Positions 39,400 to 48,739 of a DNA stretch of 64,000 bases are shown here, in pieces. Position 1 is the stretch's first letter. Each line of letters starts with the position of its first letter. A model generated the notes under the pieces. It had not been told where the DNA came from, searched no databases, and saw nothing but the letters and a program-made list of their open reading frames with translations. Source of the DNA: Gammaproteobacteria bacterium (GTDB taxonomy: Bacteria > Pseudomonadota > Gammaproteobacteria > Pseudomonadales > IMCC2047); contig JAJFKB010000014.1 of assembly GCA_021773395.1 (NCBI GenBank), forward strand, positions 350,219-414,218, written 5' to 3'. The translations under genes and the position numbers were made by a program.

Positions 39400-40602
39400 A
39401 TGAGCCAAATGCCTCAGGTGCCGAATCGTTTTTTTATCCCGACACTTGGAATGTTATCAGCGCTGATCGCCATGGCTATGGATATGTATCTGCCGAGCCT
39501 GCTTGAGATAGCAAAAGATCTGCAAACAGATTATGGTCATGTGCAGCAGACATTGAGTGTATTTCTTGCCGGTATTGCTTTTAGTCAATTGCTTTATGGG
39601 CCCTTGTCTGATCGATTTGGTCGTCGCTCGGTGCTTTTGTTTGGTGTTTCCATTTTTGCCTTGGTTAGTGTTTTTTGCGCTTTGGCAACAGATGTTAATC
39701 AGCTCATTTCAATGAGGTTGCTACAGTCACTTGGGGCTGGTGCAGGAAGTGTTATTGCTGCAGCCGTGGTGCGTGACCTGTTTGAGGGTTCACAAGCTGC
39801 GCGCGTTATGTCCTATGTGATGATGGTGATGATGGTGGTGCCGTTGATAGCGCCGGTCATTGGTGGCTATGTGTTGCTATGGTTTGGCTGGCGTGCAATT
39901 TTTGTAGTATTGGTTTTCCTGGGAATCCTGTGTGCAGCCGCAGTACTCATAGCCATCCCCGAAACACTTCCTGCAGAACGCAGACAATCACTTAGCGCTA
40001 CCAGTCTGGCCCGTTCATATTGGGCAATTCTATCGCACAGGAAAGCGATGGGAATGAATCTGTGTGCCGCCTTTGGTTATGGTGGTCTATTTGCCTATAT
40101 TTCAGGATCGCCTTATCTGTATATCGAGTATTTTGGTGTCGATCCGGAGAATTATGGTTATCTGTTCGGCTGTACTATTGCCATGGTGCTTGCTGTTTCT
40201 TATCTCAACAGCCGACTGGTTGGTCGCTTTAACAGTCAATCGCTACTGTTGTCGGGAGTCTTGGTGCAGTTGGTTTTTGTGATTTGCCTGACGCTGGTTA
40301 GCTGGTTTAAATTGGGGGGGCTCGCAGCGACAGTTATATCCATTATTCCCTGTGTCGGGATGATTGGCTTGATCAGTGCCAATACCACAGCATCGGCGCT
40401 CTCTTATTTTCCAAACGCATCCGGCACCGCCGCCGGGGTGTTAGGTGTCAGCCGTTTTGGCGCGGCCGCTCTTGCTTCGGCGGCCGTGGGTACCTTTCAT
40501 AATGATAGTAATTTGGTTATGCCCATCGTTATGTGTATTTGTATTTTAATTTCCTTCACCGCGTTGACCTGCATTGCCAGGGTGCGATCATTTAACGGCT
40601 GA
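39400..40602 (+). CDS. Bcr/CflA-type drug resistance MFS transporter
   Basis: A 400-residue, twelve-helix major facilitator. The N-terminal MDMYLPSLLEIAKDLQ and the loop motif GPLSDRFGRRSVLL are typical of the Bcr/CflA group, which exports drugs by proton antiport. It is convergent with the DUF3014 gene, with only 18 bases between them. Confidence 0.9.
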   Translation: MSQMPQVPNRFFIPTLGMLSALIAMAMDMYLPSLLEIAKDLQTDYGHVQQTLSVFLAGIAFSQLLYGPLSDRFGRRSVLLFGVSIFALVSVFCALATDVNQLISMRLLQSLGAGAGSVIAAAVVRDLFEGSQAARVMSYVMMVMMVVPLIAPVIGGYVLLWFGWRAIFVVLVFLGILCAAAVLIAIPETLPAERRQSLSATSLARSYWAILSHRKAMGMNLCAAFGYGGLFAYISGSPYLYIEYFGVDPENYGYLFGCTIAMVLAVSYLNSRLVGRFNSQSLLLSGVLVQLVFVICLTLVSWFKLGGLAATVISIIPCVGMIGLISANTTASALSYFPNASGTAAGVLGVSRFGAAALASAAVGTFHNDSNLVMPIVMCICILISFTALTCIARVRSFNG

Positions 40603-40620
40603 ATGAAGTTGGAATGTTCC

Positions 40621-41487
40621 TTAGTCTGGAGTGTCAGGCAGGCTAGCCTTGAGCTGTCTAAGTTTACGCTGAATGATCGCAATATTGCGCGGCCCCATGC
40701 GTAACAGCTGTTTTTGCAGTGCCGGTAGTTGCTCAAGTTCCGGATCTACATATTTGTAAATCACCGTCGTTCGGGAAACCTCGATATCTTTCAAAATTAC
40801 AGGAGTGGCTAAAACCTTGTCGATCGCAGTCAGGATACTGTCTTTGATACCACGGTCTGGATAACCCAGTTCTCCATATGCTTCTTCGAATAAAGGCAGA
40901 TAGCGGCTGTAGAGCTGGGTAGCCGCTGTCAAATTCAAATTATCAAAGGTATCCGCATAGCTGTCATATCTAGCGTAACTTTGTGGATCAATATATTCCC
41001 GGCCGTCTTTTTCAATAACCTTAAAGGGCAGCTTGGGTTTGGGAATGGCAATGTATTTACGAGCAACCTTGCCGTCAGCCATATTGTCCGCCACTACTAT
41101 TAGCTTGCGAACAATTTCTTCGGTATTGAGCCAATTGGAGATATCCCCCATAGAGTCCAAGCCTGAAAGTTGTTCAATGACCTCTGCGTCACTTTGGTTA
41201 AGCGCAGGAAGAGGGGGCGCGTCAGGGATTTCTGGTTTAACCGGCTTTACCGGCTGTGGTGCCTCCGATTCGAGGGTGGCAACTTCTGGTTCTGGCATTG
41301 GGATTTGCTGCGTGACGGGTTCAACGATTTTGGTTGTAACCGGCTCTGAGCGGTCGGGTTGCCAGGCGAATAAAAAATAAATAGCAGCGCCAATTGGAAG
41401 CAGGGCAATAAGGGCACCTATCAACCATACCAGATTAAGTTTTTCTTCGGATTGCTGTGATTGAGAATTCGGAGTATTTGAAATCAT
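40621..41487 (-). CDS. DUF3014 domain membrane-anchored protein
   Basis: A 288-residue protein with one N-terminal helix (LVWLIGALIALLPIGAAIYFLFA), a Pro/Glu-rich linker (about 48-95), and a DUF3014 domain (IRKLIVVADNMADGKVARKY-like; PKLPFKVIEKDGREYIDPQSYARYD). The soluble part should face the periplasm. The function is unknown. Confidence 0.82.
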   Translation of the reverse strand: MISNTPNSQSQQSEEKLNLVWLIGALIALLPIGAAIYFLFAWQPDRSEPVTTKIVEPVTQQIPMPEPEVATLESEAPQPVKPVKPEIPDAPPLPALNQSDAEVIEQLSGLDSMGDISNWLNTEEIVRKLIVVADNMADGKVARKYIAIPKPKLPFKVIEKDGREYIDPQSYARYDSYADTFDNLNLTAATQLYSRYLPLFEEAYGELGYPDRGIKDSILTAIDKVLATPVILKDIEVSRTTVIYKYVDPELEQLPALQKQLLRMGPRNIAIIQRKLRQLKASLPDTPD

Positions 41488-41600
41488 GCAATGACCTTCC
41501 TGTCTAGCCGACGAATAACTAATAATAACAGACTTTTTCGAAACATTAGTATGTAAATATGAGCGAAAACTATTGTGTTAGTACACCCATCATAGGGTAT

Positions 41601-42326
41601 TTAATTTTCGATCAGCTCGAATCGAACCAACAGCTGTTTGACGACTTCGACTTCTCCTGCGGGATAATCCGCCGCCGTAGAAAATTCGCGCGTGGCGCGC
41701 ATCGGCGAAGGCGTAGGTGGCGCACTGCCGCTCTCGCTGATCCAGGTAGCCTTGCCCAGTTTTCCGTTAACTTGTCTGGCCAGCAGGGCGGCCTTCTGTT
41801 TTGCCTGGTCAAAAGCTTTGACCATGGCTTGCTGTTCTAGCGCATCACGATCACTAAAATCCAGGGTGAGGCTGCCACTATGGGTTGCGCCAATACCCAT
41901 GGCACCATCGAGTAGTGCGGGATAGTCAGCAAGGTCGCGCACCTTTATCTCTACCTGTCTGCGTACCTGATAGCCGGTCAGTTTGCGAGTATTCTTGTAA
42001 TCATACTCGGGATACAGGCTTAGCTGAGCTGCCTGAATATCCTTTTTAGCAATACCCAGTTTCTCACAGAGTTTTAGCAGATTGGTCATTTGTGTATCGA
42101 TAATCGCCTTGCCCTGAGCAGCCTGAAGCGCCCTTTGACTAAAGCTGAATTCAGTAATCGCCATATCCGGCGGCTGGCTTATGACACCTGTGCCGTTGAC
42201 CTCAATATGTCGAGTTGTTTCAGCCTGTGTGGGCAAAACCAGAACCAGACAAAGCAGGCCGATAAAACTGCAGGTAAGCGTGGTAGTGAAAGTGTGGGCG
42301 AGAGAAGTGCCAATATATCTTTGCAT
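41601..42326 (-). CDS. SIMPL domain (DUF541, YggE-like) periplasmic protein
   Basis: A 241-residue protein with a signal peptide ending TQAE (about residue 36) and a SIMPL/DUF541 domain (IEVNGTGVISQPPDMAITEFSFS; VRRQVEIKVRDLADYPALLDGAMGIGA). E. coli YggE is linked to oxidative-stress relief; the molecular role is not known. Confidence 0.87.
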   Translation of the reverse strand: MQRYIGTSLAHTFTTTLTCSFIGLLCLVLVLPTQAETTRHIEVNGTGVISQPPDMAITEFSFSQRALQAAQGKAIIDTQMTNLLKLCEKLGIAKKDIQAAQLSLYPEYDYKNTRKLTGYQVRRQVEIKVRDLADYPALLDGAMGIGATHSGSLTLDFSDRDALEQQAMVKAFDQAKQKAALLARQVNGKLGKATWISESGSAPPTPSPMRATREFSTAADYPAGEVEVVKQLLVRFELIEN

Positions 42327-42437
42327 GTGTATTTCCCTGGCTTGTGAAGGACAGCGCCCCGCGTGATTTCAAAGGGAACGCGTCAGGGTTTTGTGTATGC
42401 TCCTTTGAAAGCGGTTTCTACGATGAGTTCCAGTCTG

Positions 42438-44456
42438 TTATAGAGTTTCCATTAAATTGCGTAAGCCCGCAATGGCGCTATGCCCTCTTTTTCGACTAGC
42501 CTGTGGACACACATTTTGACCGCCTTCCCAGGCGAGGTCATCTTCGGGTAATTCCTGAAGGAATCGGCTGGGTTCGGTAGTGTTTTTCTCCCCGTAAAGC
42601 TTCCTTTCCATGGCCAGGGTGAGACAGAGTGTCTGCTGTGCGCGAGTGATTCCCACATAAAACAACCGCCGCTCTTCCTCGATGTTATCCTCTTCAATAC
42701 TATTGCGGTGCGGTAATATTTCTTCCTCCAACCCCATAATAAACACATGTGGAAATTCGAGCCCCTTGGATGCATGCAGAGTCATTAGCTGGACCTGATT
42801 CGCTTCCTCCTCCTTTTCCTGTCTTTCCAGCATGTCCTGTAGCGCAAGTTTTGCTAAAGCATCTGCTAACTGTGTGTCGCTGTCCTTTCGCTCATCATCC
42901 GGTAGATTGTTGTTGAGTGCGGTCACCAGGAAAGAGATATTTCCCATTCGTCGTTCCGCTACCTGACGACTACTGCTGTTTTGAACAAGCCATTCCAGGT
43001 AATCCAGTTCTTCGACCATCTCGCGTACTGCCGTTTCAATGCTATGCTGATGACAGCGTCTGCTGATGGACTCCAGCCAGGTTTTAAAACGCCGGAGTTT
43101 CTCCACCTGAGCGGGTTTCAATAACTGCTCCAGACCAAACTCATCACAGGCGGCCAGTAAACTGATTTTTCGATCAGTCGCATACTGTCCGACTATTTCC
43201 AGAGTCGCCGGGCCAATCTGTCGCCTGGGGACATTCACCACCCGGAGGAACGCTGTGTCATCGTCCGGATTTACGATCAATCGCAGGTAGGCAATGATAT
43301 CCTTGATTTCTGCTTTATCAAAAAACGAGCTACCGCCACTGATTTTGTAGGGTACTTGAAATTGCTGGAGTTTAAGCTCGAGCAGTCGAGCCTGATGATT
43401 ACCCCGGTATAGCACGGCAAAATCGCGGAATTGGGTGCGTTTTTGCAGTCGTTGACTGACAATTTCCGTGGCGATACGCTCGGCTTCCGCTTCTTCGTCC
43501 TCACATTGCAATATGCGGATTTCATCGCCTACGCCCAGCTTGCTCCAAAGTTGCTTTTCGAACAGGTGAGTATTGTTGCTGATCACTTGATTGGCGGCTT
43601 TCAGTATACGGCTTGATGAACGATAATTTTGTTCCAGCTTAATCACCTCAAGCTTTGGGAAATCTTCTTTTAAATGCCCTAGATTTTCTGGTATGGCACC
43701 GCGCCAGGAATAGATGGATTGGTCGTCATCACCGACCACGGTAAAGGTTCTTCGTACACCCACTAACTGCTTAACCAGCAGGTACTGGCTGGCATTGGTG
43801 TCCTGATATTCGTCAACCAGCAGATAGCGGATACGATTTTGCCAGCGATCCAAAACTTCAGGGTTGTTCTGAAATAGCTCCGCAGGGAGCAGAATCAGGT
43901 CATCAAAATCCACCGCATTATAGGCTCGCAGTAACCGGTTGTACTGTAGAAAAACTTTGGCGGCGGCCATCTCATTGCCATTGCTCGCGCTTGCCAGTGC
44001 CTGCTCCGGAGTGGTCATAGCATTTTTCCAGTTGGAGATCCCGCTTTGAATGAAGTAGGTAAGCTCCCGGTTCGCCAACTCATCACCCGGGATTAATTCC
44101 TTAATGAGGGTCAGACTGTCGTGTGCGTCGAATATGGAAAAGCCTGTCTTGATATCAAGCGATTTGTGTTCGCGGCGTATGATGTTCAGTCCCAGGTTGT
44201 GGAAGGTGCTGACGGTTAACGCTTTGGCGGCCTCACCTTTGACCTCTTTCGCCACTCGCTCTTTCATTTCACGGGCGGCTTTGTTAGTGAAGGTTACGGC
44301 AAAAATGTGTTTTGGGTCGATATCACACTGTTTGATCAGGTGCGCTATTTTTTTTGTGATGACGGTTGTTTTGCCGCTACCGGCACCGGCCAGAACCAAA
44401 AGGGGGCGATCTATGATGCGAATAGCTAGCTGTTGCTGGGCGTTGAGTTGCGACAC
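42438..44456 (-). CDS. rep: ATP-dependent DNA helicase Rep
   Basis: A 672-residue UvrD/Rep-type 3'-5' helicase. Motifs are LNAQQQLAIRI, Walker A LAGAGSGKTTVITKKIAHL, VTFTNKAAREMKERV, DEYQDTNASQY, VGDDDQSIYSWRGA, KLEQNYRSSSRIL, LYRGNHQARLLE and VQLMTLHASKGLEFPHVF. It clears proteins ahead of replication forks. The GTG at 44456 matches the E. coli Rep start; the frame is open to 44510 without a better codon. The C-terminus ends IAGLRNLMETL, as in Rep. Confidence 0.94.
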   Translation of the reverse strand: MSQLNAQQQLAIRIIDRPLLVLAGAGSGKTTVITKKIAHLIKQCDIDPKHIFAVTFTNKAAREMKERVAKEVKGEAAKALTVSTFHNLGLNIIRREHKSLDIKTGFSIFDAHDSLTLIKELIPGDELANRELTYFIQSGISNWKNAMTTPEQALASASNGNEMAAAKVFLQYNRLLRAYNAVDFDDLILLPAELFQNNPEVLDRWQNRIRYLLVDEYQDTNASQYLLVKQLVGVRRTFTVVGDDDQSIYSWRGAIPENLGHLKEDFPKLEVIKLEQNYRSSSRILKAANQVISNNTHLFEKQLWSKLGVGDEIRILQCEDEEAEAERIATEIVSQRLQKRTQFRDFAVLYRGNHQARLLELKLQQFQVPYKISGGSSFFDKAEIKDIIAYLRLIVNPDDDTAFLRVVNVPRRQIGPATLEIVGQYATDRKISLLAACDEFGLEQLLKPAQVEKLRRFKTWLESISRRCHQHSIETAVREMVEELDYLEWLVQNSSSRQVAERRMGNISFLVTALNNNLPDDERKDSDTQLADALAKLALQDMLERQEKEEEANQVQLMTLHASKGLEFPHVFIMGLEEEILPHRNSIEEDNIEEERRLFYVGITRAQQTLCLTLAMERKLYGEKNTTEPSRFLQELPEDDLAWEGGQNVCPQASRKRGHSAIAGLRNLMETL

Positions 44457-44531
44457 AAAGGATACCGTCAATAAAAGCAGGCGATTGTAGCAATGGGGTA
44501 GAGCAGACAACAGTCCCGTATGGAAAATAGA

Positions 44532-45143
44532 TCAGCTATTTTCTTTGGGGTTCTTATCTGCTGATTCTGCCAGTTTTCGTGCAGATGAGATGCTACTGCC
44601 CAGACCGCGTATATTTGGAATTTTCTCGGCTAGCTCCGATGGCCATTTTTCAGGGCTCCAAAGTTTGGCCTTGTTCAAGGCTGTCGAGCAATGAGGAAAG
44701 ATTTTCTTAATTTGAATACGTATATAGCTTTTATTTCGAGACGCTCGACCGCCCATTTTAATGATGGTTTGCTCATCGGCGATTGCTGTGGCCACCCCAT
44801 AGGCACGTAATACTTCTTTTACGCCTGGTACCATAAACAGCATGCCGACTTTTCCCCGCTCTGCCAGGTTGCTAATGGTATGCAGTTTTTTATTGCCCGG
44901 CTCATCGAGAAGGGCAATGTGTTGCTCATCCAATATGTGAATAAACCCTGGTTCTCCACCACGCGGACTCATATCGATAAACCCGTCTTGATTAGTGCTG
45001 GATAACACCATAAAAGTACATGCTTGGATAAACTGCTGGCAGGATGCATCCAAAAAGGGCGCATGAGCCTCCACCACATAATCTGCCGGCTCTCCATAGA
45101 GTGGTCGATAAACGGATGAGTCGATAGATTTTTTGTTAGACAT
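44532..45143 (-). CDS. Pyridoxamine 5'-phosphate oxidase-like FMN-dependent flavoprotein
   Basis: A 203-residue PPOX-type split-barrel protein of the MSMEG_1061-like group: FMVLSSTNQDGFIDMSPRGGEPGF, then LLDEPGNKKLHTISNLAERGKVGMLFMVPG and a basic C-terminus. Members bind FMN or related flavins; the substrate is unknown. The LpxR-like gene ends 18 bases upstream on the same strand. Confidence 0.82.
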   Translation of the reverse strand: MSNKKSIDSSVYRPLYGEPADYVVEAHAPFLDASCQQFIQACTFMVLSSTNQDGFIDMSPRGGEPGFIHILDEQHIALLDEPGNKKLHTISNLAERGKVGMLFMVPGVKEVLRAYGVATAIADEQTIIKMGGRASRNKSYIRIQIKKIFPHCSTALNKAKLWSPEKWPSELAEKIPNIRGLGSSISSARKLAESADKNPKENS

Positions 45144-45161
45144 GGCTGCTTACCTTAAAAA

Positions 45162-46196
45162 TCAAAAACTATAGGATAAAGAGAATGATCCGTACGAATG
45201 AGATCCATCCTGGTGCTCAAACTCTTTGCTGCGAAAGACCCGGGCAAAAGAAATTTTAACACCTTTGAAGACCGTGCTTAAGCCAACAGCTGTATCGCCT
45301 ACCAGGTGTTTAACGTTGACGCTATGACTATCCTCAAAGGTGTTTCCTTCCAGGAACAGGCTGTTTGCAATGACACGTACGTCAAAGGTTACAAAAAAAT
45401 GTAATCCTATTTTTCCGGGTGCATTAATCCGGGGGTCCCAGGAGCTTCCCGGTGCGCTGTTATCACCTCCCGGACGTATTGCGGAGCTACCGAAATCATT
45501 TGGGATCAGCCAACCCCAGCGGAGTTCACCCCCAATATTGATATAACTACCAACATTGCCTATCGCGCCACCGGCGTGTCCAATAAAATCGACACCAAAA
45601 CTGCCATCATGAGGTGTGTTGTTAATATATTTTTGTTTATGTTCATAAACCAACTGCAGACCCAGCTCATTATCGAGTTGATTATCCCAGCCCTGGAATT
45701 TATCGAAGCCTCGCAGATCATGAATAAAGTCCTGTGAGTTCTCGCCCAGTGAGGCTGGTCCGACCACCCCGATATTGATCTCTATGGTATCCAGCTGAAG
45801 TTCGCTCTTACTGTGGTAGGCAAACCGTGCAAACAACCAGCCAGCATACGGCCGGTCATCCTTGACGGTCTCTGTGGCGTCAATATCCTCGGGGGTGTAG
45901 ATGGTCTGCCCGATAGAAAATACCAGGTTACGTTGCAAACCTTCTGTTGAGGGGTGGAAGAAGGTTAAGCGTTTATTAATGGAACGCAGCCAGGCCGGAA
46001 GTGCCGGATCTTCAATATAATCTGTCAGATCGGGTGAAATCCATGAAAGACGAACACCGTTGGTATAATTTTGGTCGGACTCGGCAAACAGATCGTTTTC
46101 AAAGTAAAGGTTAAAGGTCCAGCTATCCTCGGGGCTTTTTGCTGCTGTGCCAAGGCTCGGCAGAAGCAGAGATAATATAATGATCAGTCGATACAT
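45162..46196 (-). CDS. LpxR-like outer-membrane lipid A deacylase family protein
   Basis: A 344-residue protein with a signal peptide (LLPSLGTAA, about residue 19) and an outer-membrane barrel ending SLSYSF. The conserved FENDLFAESDQNYTNGVR, with the Asn-Asp pair, and DDRPYAGW are as in LpxR. LpxR removes the 3'-acyloxyacyl chain of lipid A. Activity here is inferred from the family only. The start at 46196 is chosen for the signal peptide; a TTG at 46232 is possible. Confidence 0.8.
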   Translation of the reverse strand: MYRLIIILSLLLPSLGTAAKSPEDSWTFNLYFENDLFAESDQNYTNGVRLSWISPDLTDYIEDPALPAWLRSINKRLTFFHPSTEGLQRNLVFSIGQTIYTPEDIDATETVKDDRPYAGWLFARFAYHSKSELQLDTIEINIGVVGPASLGENSQDFIHDLRGFDKFQGWDNQLDNELGLQLVYEHKQKYINNTPHDGSFGVDFIGHAGGAIGNVGSYINIGGELRWGWLIPNDFGSSAIRPGGDNSAPGSSWDPRINAPGKIGLHFFVTFDVRVIANSLFLEGNTFEDSHSVNVKHLVGDTAVGLSTVFKGVKISFARVFRSKEFEHQDGSHSYGSFSLSYSF

Positions 46197-46282
46197 AGTA
46201 TGTGTTTTCAACAGGTTTAAAGTAAAGTTCAAATTTTATAGGTATACCAACTAAGTCTCGTATTGGTCAATAAGCGTTTTAA

Positions 46283-46296
46283 TTGATCAAAGTCAA
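46283..46296 (+). promoter_or_regulatory. Candidate FNR/Anr box upstream of the globin gene
   Basis: TTGATCAAAGTCAA matches the TTGAT-N4-(A/G)TCAA box of FNR/Anr, about 90 bases before the globin ATG. Oxygen-responsive control would suit a globin. The distance to any obvious -10 is not the ideal -41.5. Confidence 0.5.
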
Positions 46297-46307
46297 TTTG
46301 CTTGCAA

Positions 46308-46332
46308 CTATACTCCAATGAGCGGAGTATAG
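46308..46332. promoter_or_regulatory. Perfect inverted repeat upstream of the globin gene
   Basis: CTATACTCC and GGAGTATAG form a perfect 9-bp inverted repeat with a 7-base spacer, just after the FNR-like box and 52 bases before the globin ATG. It may be an operator or a 5' untranslated hairpin. Confidence 0.45.
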
Positions 46333-46384
46333 GGAATCAGGGATTGTTGTTTAAGGGCTTTATCAGCCCAGGAGTTTTTAGCCC

Positions 46385-46789
46385 ATGACCAAGACATCGA
46401 TGAAGCTCTTCCGGGAAAGTTTGAGCCGATGTAAAAAGCGATCTGATTTCATTGATCAGTTCTATGACCGCTTTTTAGCCGCGTCCAATGACATTAAGGC
46501 CAAATTTGTAAAAACCAACTTTTCCACTCAAAAAATCAAATTGCTAAAATCATTGGAAATGACCGTCCTTGCGCTGGAAGGCGTGCCCCACGCTTTGCAC
46601 GAGCTGGAAGAAAGAGCAATTAGACACAATCGCGAGAACCTCGACATTCGCCCCGAGCTCTATGACTTCTGGCGTGAATCCTTGTTGCAAACGGTAGTGG
46701 TTTGCGACGAACAGTATGATAAAGAAGTTGAGCAAGCCTGGCGAGAAGCGACCAATTTTATTGTTAATATGATGGTGGTTCGATATTGA
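46385..46789 (+). CDS. Single-domain globin
   Basis: A 134-residue heme protein of the bacterial globin group. Helix A-B sequence is DFIDQFYDRFLAASNDIKAKFVKTNF, and the expected proximal His lies in ERAIRHNRENLDIRPELYDFW, followed by helices G and H. There is no flavin reductase domain. Its role could be oxygen or nitric oxide handling or redox sensing. A globin-coupled sensor is excluded because there is no extra domain. Confidence 0.85.
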   Translation: MTKTSMKLFRESLSRCKKRSDFIDQFYDRFLAASNDIKAKFVKTNFSTQKIKLLKSLEMTVLALEGVPHALHELEERAIRHNRENLDIRPELYDFWRESLLQTVVVCDEQYDKEVEQAWREATNFIVNMMVVRY

Positions 46790-46817
46790 AGTCCCTGCCT
46801 AACATTCCATCATTGAT

Positions 46818-47525
46818 CTATTCCGGTGGGTTCTGGTCAGGCGGGTTCCGGGGTTCGAGGCCAGCTAACGCAATTACTGCCGGCTGAAAATCCTGGGCGG
46901 CAGCTATAGACCACCAGTATCGGGCCTGTTCGTTGTTCTTTGCTACCTGAATACCTTGCGCATACATTTTTCCGAGCCAAAATTGTCCTGCTGCCTCGCC
47001 CTCTTGGGCTGCCTGACTAAGTAGCAGGTAAGCTGAGCGATAATAGTCCTCAAAGTAACGCTGGTGTGAGATGATTTGCGCACGCATTAGCTGTACTTTA
47101 GCCAAGTTGACCATTGCCGGTACAAAATGCTTTTCTACGGCCTTTTGTAACCAGATAGCAGCGTGGTCAAGATCTACCTGCTCGCCCCAGCCTTCAAGAT
47201 AATGGATACCCATCTGGTTTATGGCGGGTAGATAGCCTGCTGTTGCGGATTTACGAAACCAGGTCAGTGCCTGTAGATAATCTCGTGAAGCCAATTCCCG
47301 TTCCCACCATTTTTTGTTGGGATAGTGATTATGCTGCGCCCTAGCCTGATAAGCGCTGGCAAGCTTATATTGGGCTTCTTTGTCACCCGCTGTTGCCCGT
47401 TGGATAAGTTTGAGGCGAGAGACCTGAGGGAGCTGGGACCAGGTGCCCGGGTCTATCCTATCAAGAATTCTGAAGCCGAAAACCGCCGTTAGCAAAAGTA
47501 TGATTAAAGTAGCTCGAACTATCAT
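46818..47525 (-). CDS. Sel1-repeat (TPR-like) protein
   Basis: A 235-residue protein with a short N-terminal hydrophobic anchor (ATLIILLLTAVFGFRI) and at least four Sel1-like repeats (ATAGDKEAQYKLASAY; ATAGYLPAINQMGIHYLEGWG; AVEKHFVPAMVNLAKVQL; AQEGEAAGQFWLGKMYAQG). Such proteins are scaffolds for protein contacts. It is convergent with the globin gene. The partner is unknown. Confidence 0.85.
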   Translation of the reverse strand: MIVRATLIILLLTAVFGFRILDRIDPGTWSQLPQVSRLKLIQRATAGDKEAQYKLASAYQARAQHNHYPNKKWWERELASRDYLQALTWFRKSATAGYLPAINQMGIHYLEGWGEQVDLDHAAIWLQKAVEKHFVPAMVNLAKVQLMRAQIISHQRYFEDYYRSAYLLLSQAAQEGEAAGQFWLGKMYAQGIQVAKNNEQARYWWSIAAAQDFQPAVIALAGLEPRNPPDQNPPE

Positions 47526-47617
47526 TGATACAGTTTCTTGGGAGGTTGTTTTATCTACCTCACCTTTATTAAACTTGAACCAGAGCTAATAATAAACCTT
47601 TTCCAGTGGAAGCTTCC

Positions 47618-48514
47618 ATGCGGGTTGCCCAATATTTTCTATGTTACCTGATTCTGGCATTGCTGCTGGCAAGCCTCGTGGCTTACCCGCTTTTTGAGAC
47701 CTTGCAGTATACACAGTTGCACCGTACCGTGCTGGGGCAGTTGTCCTTTCGTAAACTGGTCGATCGGCTATATTTAGTCTCAGTATTCATCGCAATTATT
47801 TATCTGGTCAAACGTCACAGGTTGGAGAATTTGCGAACCGTGGGGCTTGTTGTATCCCCGGGGCAGGGCCTGGCAGGGTTTGCAAAAGGGTTTTTTCTGG
47901 GACTATTGCTGATCGCACTGAGTGGTTTCGTACTGGAGATGTTGGCAGTACGGTATCGGCTCGATAACGTGATCGGGAATGAATGGCCCGGATTATTATT
48001 AACCAGCTTTTTAGCGGGTCTATCCGTTGCCTTTATCGAGGAAACCTTCTTCCGCGGCGTACTTTTGTCTAAACAAGGCCGGGTCGGTGTCTCTTGGGCC
48101 GCTGTTCTCATCAGTTCACTACTCTATGCGACGGTGCATTTTGCGGAACCGGAGTGGGATCCCAGCGTTGACGAGGTAAGTTGGACCAGCGCTTTTGCGG
48201 TACTGATGTCGGCTTTCCACAAGCTATCGGAACCGCAGTTTATTGGCTCTTTTTTAACCCTCTTTATTTTTGGCGCCTATCTTTGCTTTTTACGAATGCA
48301 TTACCGTCATTTGTGGGTCAGTATTGGTGTACACGCCGGTGCTGTCATATCGCTTAAACTGCTTTTCGAAATGACCCGAGTAGACAAGCAGGCTTCGCTT
48401 TACTGGCTGGTCGGCAACTACGATCATATCACTGGTTATCTGACAGCCTTGCTACTCTTTGTTGCTTTGCTTGGTCATTGGTTATTGACCCGGAAAGTCC
48501 GACTAACGGGCTGA
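47618..48514 (+). CDS. CPBP-family intramembrane metalloprotease
   Basis: A 298-residue multi-helix membrane protein with the Abi/CAAX motifs: motif 1 EETFFRG (Glu-Glu and Arg), motif 2 LLYATVHF (His) and motif 3 SIGVHAGAV (His). The start at 47618 follows a TGGAAG site; a GTG at 47606 would add four residues. The substrate is unknown. Members include prenyl-protein peptidases and bacteriocin-immunity proteins. Confidence 0.87.
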   Translation: MRVAQYFLCYLILALLLASLVAYPLFETLQYTQLHRTVLGQLSFRKLVDRLYLVSVFIAIIYLVKRHRLENLRTVGLVVSPGQGLAGFAKGFFLGLLLIALSGFVLEMLAVRYRLDNVIGNEWPGLLLTSFLAGLSVAFIEETFFRGVLLSKQGRVGVSWAAVLISSLLYATVHFAEPEWDPSVDEVSWTSAFAVLMSAFHKLSEPQFIGSFLTLFIFGAYLCFLRMHYRHLWVSIGVHAGAVISLKLLFEMTRVDKQASLYWLVGNYDHITGYLTALLLFVALLGHWLLTRKVRLTG

Positions 48515-48739
48515 TTGCGTCTCTGTCCGGTCATTCACAGCTTCATGTAAGACAGAACAGGGGCAGAGAGGCAATGTAATCTTTTCCAGGTTGTCCGGGG
48601 GGAGAGAATAATTCTAGAATAAAAGTTAACAAAGTCTTTTAATAGATTGTATTAATTAATATTTATACTTTTTTCATGAGTAGAAATGGTTGAGGAAAGG
48701 TTAGGATTGATTTCGACTTCAACCCCAACCCCTGGATAG

